Below are positions 57,834 to 64,000 of a stretch of 64,000 bases of DNA, one piece after another (positions within the stretch are counted from its first letter, which is position 1; the number at the start of each line of letters is the position of its first letter). This DNA comes from an uncultured Synechococcaceae cyanobacterium (lineage in GTDB: Bacteria > Cyanobacteriota > Cyanobacteriia > PCC-6307 > Cyanobiaceae). Made by a program: the position numbers and the translations under genes. The stretch lies in the NCBI GenBank assembly GCA_902634405.1, contig CACPJY010000001.1:1-64000 (forward strand), in the 5' to 3' direction. The notes beneath the pieces were generated by a model. The model searched no databases, had not been told where the DNA came from, and saw only the letters and a program-made list of their open reading frames with translations.

Positions 57834-58253
57834 TCAGCGTTTTGAAAACTGAGGTGCTTTTCTTGCTTTCTTCAAACCATATTTGCGTCGCTCTTTAGCT
57901 CTAGGGTCACGACTTAAATGTCCCTCAGTTTTAAGTGGTTTGCGATTATCCGGCGAGAGTTCGCATAATGCTCTAGCTGCACCTTGTTTAATTGCATCAG
58001 CTTGACCTGTTAACCCACCACCATAAACATTAACCAATACATCATATTCCGAATTAAGACCAAGAGTTTGAAGAGGGGCCTTAACAGCAGCTAGATAGGT
58101 AGGGTTGAAATTCAAGTAATGATCACCTGGGCGACCATTAATTGTGATAGTGCCTGAGCCAGGAACCAACCTCACTCTAGCTACTGAGGTTTTCCTTCGT
58201 CCTGTGCCCATGTAAACGACTCGGGAAGAAGAAGAAGAAGAAGAGCTACTCAT
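57834..58253 (-). CDS. rpsI: 30S ribosomal protein S9
   Basis: 139 residues. The N-terminus has an unusual run of Ser ([11 protein letters not shown]), coded by a repeated agaaga/ttctt tract at 58226-58245; the rest is canonical: [46 protein letters not shown] and the C-terminal [12 protein letters not shown] that contacts the P-site tRNA. Overlaps rplM by 8 bases. Confidence 0.97.
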   Translation of the reverse strand: MSSSSSSSSSRVVYMGTGRRKTSVARVRLVPGSGTITINGRPGDHYLNFNPTYLAAVKAPLQTLGLNSEYDVLVNVYGGGLTGQADAIKQGAARALCELSPDNRKPLKTEGHLSRDPRAKERRKYGLKKARKAPQFSKR

Positions 58254-58701
58254 TTATAGAACCTGTGGAATCAAACTTAAGGGGTTGAGGCTGTTGTGCG
58301 GTGTGTGGATGATCAGGCCCACGATATACCTTTAACTTGCGGAACAACTGCCTACCCAGAGCATTATGAGGCAGCATACCTTTAATAGCCTTCTCAATTA
58401 TTCGCTCAGGGATCCTGACATTCAATGACTGAAATGTTTCTTCCTTCATCCCACCAGGGCGACCTGAATGTCTTCGGTAAATCTTCTGCTCAGCTTTTTT
58501 ACCAGAAACCTGAATCTTCTCGGCATTGACAACAACCACAAAATCTCCTGCATCAAGATGAGGAGTGAAATGCGGTTTGGTCTTACCACGAAGAATTGAG
58601 GCGACTTCTGAGGCAAGTCGGCCAAGGGTTTGATTCTCTGCATCCACCAGATACCACTGACGGTTAATAGAATCAATTGAAGGAACTGAGGTCTTGTTCA
58701 T
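58246..58701 (-). CDS. rplM: 50S ribosomal protein L13
   Basis: 151 residues with the L13 motifs [37 protein letters not shown] and [25 protein letters not shown]. An early-assembly 23S rRNA binder. It shares 8 bases with rpsI, the usual L13-S9 pair. 167 bases separate it from truA upstream; that gap has a CCTATC/GATAGG hairpin. Confidence 0.97.
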   Translation of the reverse strand: MNKTSVPSIDSINRQWYLVDAENQTLGRLASEVASILRGKTKPHFTPHLDAGDFVVVVNAEKIQVSGKKAEQKIYRRHSGRPGGMKEETFQSLNVRIPERIIEKAIKGMLPHNALGRQLFRKLKVYRGPDHPHTAQQPQPLKFDSTGSINE

Positions 58702-58840
58702 CTAGCCGGCACGCCGGTTGTTCTTACTTGGTTGCGCTAACAAAGTTGATAGCACTGTGATAGAGCTCCAGGCCAATTTAGCTAGGCACTGTTGAAGCTC
58801 AAACTAAAATTTTACACTTCCAAGGTGCAATTCTGATAAA

Positions 58841-58858
58841 CCTATCCTAGGAGATAGG
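58841..58858 (-). terminator. Weak hairpin after truA
   Basis: CCTATC (58841-58846) pairs with GATAGG (58853-58858) around CTAGGA, just past the truA stop on the minus strand, followed by TTTAT. Short stem, so at most partial termination before rplM-rpsI. Confidence 0.35.
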
Positions 58859-58868
58859 AATTTTCGTA

Positions 58869-59723
58869 CTAGGGGGCCAATGGGTTACCCCCCTTCAAAA
58901 AGGGCATAGGAGGTGCATTCGAGCTGAACAAAGAAAATAAAGGCTGAGAATCAAACCAAGCCGATCCGCTAAAGAGTTCTTCTGGGTATCCAATCCTCAA
59001 AAGACATAATCCCAAAGCTGGAGCAGCCTCCTTCACTTCTTTTCTTCGTCGTTGTTTCCATCTTTCTTCAAATTCATCGCAAGCCAATCGATGCTCGCCT
59101 ACGGCAACTAATTGACCCACTAATAATCGGACCATGCCATACAAAAAACCCGTCGCCTGAATCTCAATTCTTATCAAGTCTCCATATCGTTCAAGTTCGA
59201 CTTCCTGAATTGTTGTTCGAGCATGCGCACGCTGGCTGCCGGATCGCTGAAAAGCTGAGAAATCGTGGGTCCCTTTTAAGCTGATTAAAGCTTCTTCCAT
59301 TAAACCTTCATCTAAGCGAACTTGATATCGATGCCAACTCCACGGAGCTAAGAAAAGATTAGGGTTTCTTCCGTTATAAATGGTGTATCGATACCGCCTA
59401 TAACAAGCTGAATAACAAGCGTGCCAACTTAAAGGTCTCTCAACGGAAGCTAAAACCCTTATTGATTCTGGCAATCTGCCATTTAAAGCAGGAGCCCAAC
59501 GATTGCCAGGAATTAAGTCAGAACAATCAAAATGGACGACCTGACCTGAGGCATGCACACCAGAATCAGTTCGACCGGCAGCAAAAGTCTCAATTGGTCG
59601 ATGGGGGTCAAGCCTTTGAATGGCATCTTCCAAAACAGACTGAACACTCAAACCTTCGCGTTGTCGCTGCCAACCACAAAAGCCCTTTCCGTCATATTGG
59701 ACAGCAAGTGCAATGCGTCGCAT
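58869..59723 (-). CDS. truA: tRNA pseudouridine synthase A
   Basis: Makes pseudouridine at positions 38-40 of tRNA anticodon stems. 284 residues; the catalytic Asp is in [19 protein letters not shown] near residue 53, and [12 protein letters not shown] and [17 protein letters not shown] are family motifs. Length is slightly longer than the E. coli enzyme because of a short C-terminal tail. It follows rplQ in the alpha-operon tail, a position common in cyanobacteria. Confidence 0.95.
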   Translation of the reverse strand: MRRIALAVQYDGKGFCGWQRQREGLSVQSVLEDAIQRLDPHRPIETFAAGRTDSGVHASGQVVHFDCSDLIPGNRWAPALNGRLPESIRVLASVERPLSWHACYSACYRRYRYTIYNGRNPNLFLAPWSWHRYQVRLDEGLMEEALISLKGTHDFSAFQRSGSQRAHARTTIQEVELERYGDLIRIEIQATGFLYGMVRLLVGQLVAVGEHRLACDEFEERWKQRRRKEVKEAAPALGLCLLRIGYPEELFSGSAWFDSQPLFSLFSSNAPPMPFLKGGNPLAP

Positions 59724-59799
59724 AGTTAAAAACTATGGATATGAAGCAAGTGATTCTTCAAAACAATGAAAAAATTATCTTTTAAAAGACTTTATTGGA

Positions 59800-60150
59800 C
59801 TAAACAAGTTCAACAATTGACATTTGAGCGTTATCTCCACGTCTAGGAATAGTACGGAAGATTCTTGTATAACCACCATTACGGTCACCATATCTCTCTT
59901 GCGCTTTTTCAAAAAGAGCATGTACAAGTTTCTTGTCGTATATGTAGCCTATAGCCCTCCTTCTAGAAGCAAGACTGCCATTTTTGGCAAGGGTTATCAT
60001 CCTTTCTGCTTCATCACGAAGTGCCTTAGCCCTTGCTGTGGTTGTTGTGACTCTTCCTTCTCTAATAAGTTGAGTAGTTAAACCACGAAGCATAGCCTTA
60101 CGCTGATCAGCGGGTCTACCTAGTTGAGGAACTCTACATTGATGACGCAT
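59800..60150 (-). CDS. rplQ: 50S ribosomal protein L17
   Basis: 116 residues: [42 protein letters not shown] is the unmistakable L17 N-terminus, ending [10 protein letters not shown]. 31 bases after rpoA. Confidence 0.98.
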   Translation of the reverse strand: MRHQCRVPQLGRPADQRKAMLRGLTTQLIREGRVTTTTARAKALRDEAERMITLAKNGSLASRRRAIGYIYDKKLVHALFEKAQERYGDRNGGYTRIFRTIPRRGDNAQMSIVELV

Positions 60151-60181
60151 TTTTCTAAAAAGTTTTGGAGCGAAGTGTTAG

Positions 60182-61120
60182 CTAACCAGAGGTTCGACTT
60201 TGAGGAATAGAGATACCAATTCTCTCAAGAGCTTCAATAACCTCATCTGCTGATTTGGAGCCAAAATTCTTTATCTCAAGAAGATCTTCATAACTAAAGC
60301 CCATTAAGTCAGATACAGAATTTACCTGAGCACGCTTCAGGCAGTTATAAGCCCTTACTGAAAGATTTAGCTCTTCCAATGGAATCTGAGCTTCAGCAGT
60401 TGGCTCAGGCTCAACAGGCTCCTCTTCAACCATTGTTACCGTGGCAAGAGGCTGGAAGAGTTCAATCAACTGATTAGCTGCTTCAGCTAGCGCATCATCG
60501 GGAGTAGTTGATCCATCGGTAACAATTTCCATGCGAAGCCTTTCTCGCGTAGAACCACCTTCAGCAACTGCAGTTTCATCAATAGTGAAATTGACCCTTT
60601 GAACAGGCATAAATACTGCATCGATCTGAAGTAAATCAATTGCACTTACCTCTTCGTTATGACGATCAACAGGCCGATAACCAACTCCCCTCTCAACATG
60701 TACTTCTAATTCAAGTGCGTGTCCTTCATGGACAGTAGCTATAGGTCGGTCGGCATCTATTACTTGTACTTGAGAAGAGAATTGAAGGTCCTTAGCCCTA
60801 ACATCGGCAGGGCCTGTAACAACTAAACGACCAATCTCAACTTCATCATTTCTGCTGTTGAGAGTTAGCTGTTTACAGTTCAGGAGTATATCTAGAACAT
60901 CCTCGCGGACACCAGGAACAGTTGCATATTCATGGTTTACTCCTGCAATACGAACAGCTGTAACAGCACTTCCTTCTAGGCCCCCCATCAAGACTCTCCT
61001 CAAAGAGTTGCCTAAAGTGGTGGCTTGTCCACGTTCCAAGGGGCCAATAAGAAAGACACCTGTTTGGGCACGGTCATCAGAAACTTGATGTTCGATTCTG
61101 TCGATCTGGTATTGCAACAC
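60182..61120 (-). CDS. rpoA: DNA-directed RNA polymerase subunit alpha
   Basis: 312 residues, the scaffold for polymerase assembly. N-terminal domain with [23 protein letters not shown]-terminal domain (about 240-305) with the helix-hairpin DNA/activator contacts ([33 protein letters not shown]). Linker Glu-rich. Sits between rpsK and rplQ, the usual alpha order. Confidence 0.98.
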   Translation of the reverse strand: MLQYQIDRIEHQVSDDRAQTGVFLIGPLERGQATTLGNSLRRVLMGGLEGSAVTAVRIAGVNHEYATVPGVREDVLDILLNCKQLTLNSRNDEVEIGRLVVTGPADVRAKDLQFSSQVQVIDADRPIATVHEGHALELEVHVERGVGYRPVDRHNEEVSAIDLLQIDAVFMPVQRVNFTIDETAVAEGGSTRERLRMEIVTDGSTTPDDALAEAANQLIELFQPLATVTMVEEEPVEPEPTAEAQIPLEELNLSVRAYNCLKRAQVNSVSDLMGFSYEDLLEIKNFGSKSADEVIEALERIGISIPQSRTSG

Positions 61121-61172
61121 GGTCTAATCAGGGGAATAGTTTGGTATGAAAAGAAGCGAATGATGAAAATAA

Positions 61173-61565
61173 TCAAACGCGTCGTCGTTTAGGCCGACGA
61201 CAACCATTATGTGGAAGAGGAGTAACATCCCTAATCAGCGTTATTTCCAAGCCAGCAACCTGCAAAGCACGGATTGCCGTTTCACGTCCTGAACCAGGTC
61301 CTCTTACTAAAACTTCTATCTGTCTCATGCCTTGATCAAGAGCTCGTCTAGCTGCAGCCTCAGCCGCTGTTTGAGCCGCAAAGGGTGTTCCCTTCCTTGC
61401 GCCTTTAAAGCCACTTGCTCCAGCAGATGACCAGGAAATCACTTCACCTGAAGTGTCTGTAATGGAAACTATAGTGTTGTTAAAGGTGCTCTGAATATGC
61501 ACAACGCCATTAGGGACATTGCGCTTGGTCTTTTTTGAACCTGATTTCTTAGCAGTTGTGGCCAT
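61173..61565 (-). CDS. rpsK: 30S ribosomal protein S11
   Basis: 130 residues: [57 protein letters not shown] and the [15 protein letters not shown] end, all canonical for S11 of the 30S platform. 52 bases before rpoA. Confidence 0.98.
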   Translation of the reverse strand: MATTAKKSGSKKTKRNVPNGVVHIQSTFNNTIVSITDTSGEVISWSSAGASGFKGARKGTPFAAQTAAEAAARRALDQGMRQIEVLVRGPGSGRETAIRALQVAGLEITLIRDVTPLPHNGCRRPKRRRV

Positions 61566-61637
61566 ATTGTTGGGCCTAAATTAGGCAGATGTTGGGTAAA
61601 AGGGGCTGAAGAAATAATTGCTTATAGATAGGCAACC

Positions 61638-62003
61638 TTATTTCTTTTTGCCAGCGACTGTTTTTCTACTGCCACGTCTAGTGCGAGCGTTGGTCCTTGT
61701 GCGCTGACCACGAACTGGAAGACTCATCCTATGACGACGGCCTCTAATGCAACCGATATCTTGCAATCGCTTTAAAGCCATCCCTTCCTGTCGTCGAAGA
61801 TCTCCCTCGACAGTAAAAGCTTCGGTAGCAGCACGAAGCTTCTGGACATCCCCATCATCAAGGTCTTTCACTCGAATATCTGGATTAACTCCAGCCTGAG
61901 CCAAAATAGTTTTGGCACGAGTCAAGCCAACCCCATATATGTAGGTCAGAGCAACTTCTACCCGCTTTTCGCGGGGTATGTCGATTCCGGCAATCCTTGC
62001 CAC
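61638..62003 (-). CDS. rpsM: 30S ribosomal protein S13
   Basis: 121 residues: [26 protein letters not shown] start, [23 protein letters not shown] end. Binds the 30S head and contacts P-site tRNA. A hairpin, AGTCGC/GCGACT (62033-62049), lies between it and rpmJ. Confidence 0.98.
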   Translation of the reverse strand: MARIAGIDIPREKRVEVALTYIYGVGLTRAKTILAQAGVNPDIRVKDLDDGDVQKLRAATEAFTVEGDLRRQEGMALKRLQDIGCIRGRRHRMSLPVRGQRTRTNARTRRGSRKTVAGKKK

Positions 62004-62032
62004 TTGGTAATTAAATCGAGATGGGACATTTG

Positions 62033-62049
62033 AGTCGCAAAGAGCGACT
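62033..62049 (-). repeat. Hairpin in the rpmJ-rpsM spacer
   Basis: AGTCGC (62033-62038) and GCGACT (62044-62049) form a perfect 6-pair stem around AAAGA; CATTT/AAATG outside it can extend the arm. It has no T run and lies about 30 bases before the rpsM start. RNA processing or ribosomal-protein binding is possible but unproven. Confidence 0.4.
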
Positions 62050-62116
62050 TGAAAATGGAATTAGGAAGAGCTAAAAGCTTAGGACTTTCCTGCCATTGAT
62101 AGATTGGCAGACAGGG

Positions 62117-62230
62117 TCAACCCTGTCTCTGCTTGTGCTTAGGGATAGTGCAAATCACCATCACCCGGCCATGGCGGCGAATCACCCGGCACTTTTCACA
62201 CATTTTTTTAACTGAAGCGCGCACCTTCAT
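62117..62230 (-). CDS. rpmJ: 50S ribosomal protein L36
   Basis: A 37-residue protein found by reading the minus strand: [19 protein letters not shown] then [18 protein letters not shown]. Three Cys and one His (C11, C14, C27, H32) are the zinc set of the C+ form of L36. It sits between adk and rpsM, its normal place. A hairpin ACAGGG/CCCTGT (62111-62126) overlaps its stop codon. Confidence 0.97.
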   Translation of the reverse strand: MKVRASVKKMCEKCRVIRRHGRVMVICTIPKHKQRQG

Positions 62231-62277
62231 TTGGTGATAACACTCCTTATTTGCAAACCCAAATCCTACAACATCAC

Positions 62278-62826
62278 TTACTTCAAAGCTGCTTCAATCC
62301 TAGTTGTAATTTCATCAATGCTGCCAATTGCCTGTATTTCAAGAACTAATCCTCGTTTTCTGTAGTATTCAATCAGCGGCTGAGTTTTCTGACGATAGAC
62401 CTCAAGACGGTTCTTGATAACAGATTCCTCATCATCTGGCCTCCCTCTCATAAGCAATCTTTCTAATAAAACAGAATCATCTAACTCCAATAAAATCACT
62501 CCTTCTATAACTTGATTTAATTTGTTTAGTAATGCTTCGAGGGATTCAGCCTGGTTAACGGTCCTAGGAAATCCATCTAAAATCCAGCCAGAGACACCGT
62601 TTAATAGTTGATTTTCAACGATTCCCAAAACAATTTGATCACTAACTAATTCTCCCTTATTCATAAGGTCTGCAGCTGACTTACCTAAATCAGTTTCGGC
62701 AGCAACCTCAGCCCTCAAAAGATCACCGGTAGACAAATGCTTTAAGTCGCAAGCAGTGCAGATCCTTTCAGCCTGTGTACCCTTACCAGCTCCTGGTGGT
62801 CCAAGGAATAGAAGTCTTTGCTTCAT
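62278..62826 (-). CDS. adk: Adenylate kinase (short form)
   Basis: Interconverts 2 ADP with ATP and AMP. 182 residues with P-loop [11 protein letters not shown] (about 8-18), AMP site [19 protein letters not shown] and [16 protein letters not shown]. The long zinc LID domain is missing, as in the short adenylate kinases. Immediately downstream of secY, 35 bases apart, as in the spc operon. Confidence 0.97.
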   Translation of the reverse strand: MKQRLLFLGPPGAGKGTQAERICTACDLKHLSTGDLLRAEVAAETDLGKSAADLMNKGELVSDQIVLGIVENQLLNGVSGWILDGFPRTVNQAESLEALLNKLNQVIEGVILLELDDSVLLERLLMRGRPDDEESVIKNRLEVYRQKTQPLIEYYRKRGLVLEIQAIGSIDEITTRIEAALK

Positions 62827-62860
62827 AGAACTAAAGAACTTTTAGAAAGTTACTAATAAA

Positions 62861-64000
62861 TTACTCTCGTACAAGTCCTTCATATCGTTGAGAAATGACA
62901 TAAGTCTGTACCTGCTTAGCAGTGTCAATTGCCACTCCTACAAGGATTAACAATGATGTGGCTCCTAAACCCTGAAATGTCTGGACGTTGGTAGCCCTCT
63001 CTACGGCAGCTGGGACAATTGCTACAGAGCCCAGGAATAGCCCGCCCAAAAGAGTTAAGCGATTTTGAACACCTGAAAGATAATCAGTTGTAGCCCGTCC
63101 AGGCCTAACACCTGGTATAGCGACTCCTCCCCTTTTCAGATTTGAAGCAATATCAATAGGGTTAACTGTTAGTGATGCGTAGAAATATGCAAAACCGAGA
63201 ATCAACGTGAAAAAGACAATCGCATATGGCCAAGGATTAGATGAGCCAGGATTAAGTGCACTAGCTGCTCTTATTAGCAATGGGTTTTTAGAAAAATTAG
63301 CAATCGTAATAGGAAGAAAGATTAATGCCGACGCAAAGATTATTGGCATCACTCCGCCAGCATTCAATTTTAAAGGCAAATAACTCTGTCGAGTTGGCAA
63401 CAAACCAGAAGAGCCGATCTGTCGTTTTGCGCTAACGATAGGTAAACGACGTGCACCCTCCTGAACAAAAATAATTCCAACAATAGTAACTAAAAAAACA
63501 AAGAGTAAAACAATAATTCCAACAACGTCGTTTCTATCTCCAGTTTGAGCCTTCTCAATAGTCGATCCAAGAGCCTTCGGCAAAGTAGCTACTATATTCA
63601 AAAAGATAACCAATGAAGCACCTTGTCCAATTCCTTTTTCAGTAATAATTTCACTTAACCACATTACAATCATCGATCCAGTTACTAGTCCTAAAGCTGT
63701 TTGACATACAAAAGCTGTTTCACTTAAACCTTCAACTGAATACTGACGAAGTATCAATGCAAAAATCACACTCTGTACAAGACCCCAGCCAAGAGCAACA
63801 TATCTAGTAATTTGTGCAATCTTTCTCCGTCCTGCTTCACCTTCATTCTTTTGCAAATCTTCTAGCTGAGGCAAAGAAGCTGTTAATAACTGAAGAATAA
63901 TTGAGGCATTAATAAAAGGAAGTATCCCAAGTGCAAAAACACCTAATGTAGAAATTCCTCCACCAGTAAAGATGTCCAAAAAACCAATAAGTTGTCCACC
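62861..64000 (-). CDS. secY: Protein translocase subunit SecY (5' end outside window)
   Basis: Central channel of the Sec translocon in the plasma and thylakoid membranes. The C-terminal 379 residues are inside the window, with the frame open through 64000 (GGQLIGFLDIFTGGG); the usual length is about 440. Nine or so membrane segments are visible, plus cytoplasmic-loop landmarks QEGARRLPIVSAKRQIG and GVRPGRATTDYLSGV, and the conserved end YVISQRYEGLVRE. A TTG at 63979 is internal and not the start. Confidence 0.97.
   Translation of the reverse strand, partial: GGQLIGFLDIFTGGGISTLGVFALGILPFINASIILQLLTASLPQLEDLQKNEGEAGRRKIAQITRYVALGWGLVQSVIFALILRQYSVEGLSETAFVCQTALGLVTGSMIVMWLSEIITEKGIGQGASLVIFLNIVATLPKALGSTIEKAQTGDRNDVVGIIVLLFVFLVTIVGIIFVQEGARRLPIVSAKRQIGSSGLLPTRQSYLPLKLNAGGVMPIIFASALIFLPITIANFSKNPLLIRAASALNPGSSNPWPYAIVFFTLILGFAYFYASLTVNPIDIASNLKRGGVAIPGVRPGRATTDYLSGVQNRLTLLGGLFLGSVAIVPAAVERATNVQTFQGLGATSLLILVGVAIDTAKQVQTYVISQRYEGLVRE

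Overview
The window reads as a stretch of the core chromosome of a marine picocyanobacterium, almost certainly Prochlorococcus. Grounds: psbA, psaA, psaB, psaI and psaL; ferredoxin-dependent glutamate synthase; a CbiG-CobJ corrin fusion; AT-rich coding sequence with weak Shine-Dalgarno sites; short spacers and heavy overlap of convergent genes. I infer a low-light-adapted strain from overall composition, but strain identity cannot be proved from the window alone.

Layout. 1-3303: partial tatD, rpsT, hisD, rpiA. 3332-10346: an HtrA protease divergent from the rimP-nusA-ylxR-infB operon, which has a structured leader. 10507-13032: a small LPA1-like membrane protein, tRNA-Thr(CGT), a family 2 glycosyltransferase and a TauE/SafE-type permease. 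13159-18632: psbA, divergent from a cobalamin-binding-type radical SAM protein of unknown role, then a CPBP membrane protease, clpS and dapL. 18731-25598: a large radical SAM/DUF2344 fusion, rne, rnhB, a DUF1997 protein and pheA. 25607-32036, all on the minus strand: the str operon (rpsL-rpsG-fusA-tuf-rpsJ) followed by a LON-domain protein and an MPBQ/MSBQ methyltransferase. 32272-41328: glsF, a YciI-like gene, lipA, tRNA-Pro(CGG), cbiG-cobJ and a secreted acidic protein of unknown function. 41853-47809: psaA-psaB behind a GC-rich leader full of hairpins, then psaL and psaI on the other strand. 47953-54522: a patchwork of envelope genes (HEAT-like protein, polyprenyl-phosphate glycosyltransferase, NlpC/P60 and beta-lactamase-like enzymes, ABC exporter, methyltransferase), ending at tRNA-Ser(GCT). 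54585-64000, minus strand apart from one HNH gene: alr, then the distal spc/alpha ribosomal cluster, transcribed secY-adk-rpmJ-rpsM-rpsK-rpoA-rplQ-truA-rplM-rpsI-rpmE-prfA.

How the genes fit together. Translation and RNA turnover dominate: two large ribosomal-protein/translation-factor operons, the NusA-IF2 operon, RNase E, RNase HII and RF1. Photosystem genes form the second theme (D1, the P700 core, PsaI, PsaL). Nitrogen assimilation, corrin, lipoate, histidine, phenylalanine, diaminopimelate and D-alanine synthesis complete a housekeeping picture.

I found no CRISPR array, intact mobile element or rRNA. The best non-routine signals are RNA-level: the psaA leader, the rimP/nusA leader, overlapping hairpins in the tuf-rpsJ spacer, and a hairpin ahead of rne. 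A tRNA-Ser 3'-end look-alike and possible gene debris between psaB and psaL are the main traces of past rearrangement. I do not see a convincing new multi-gene system; the least explained conserved-looking gene is the radical SAM protein divergent from psbA.
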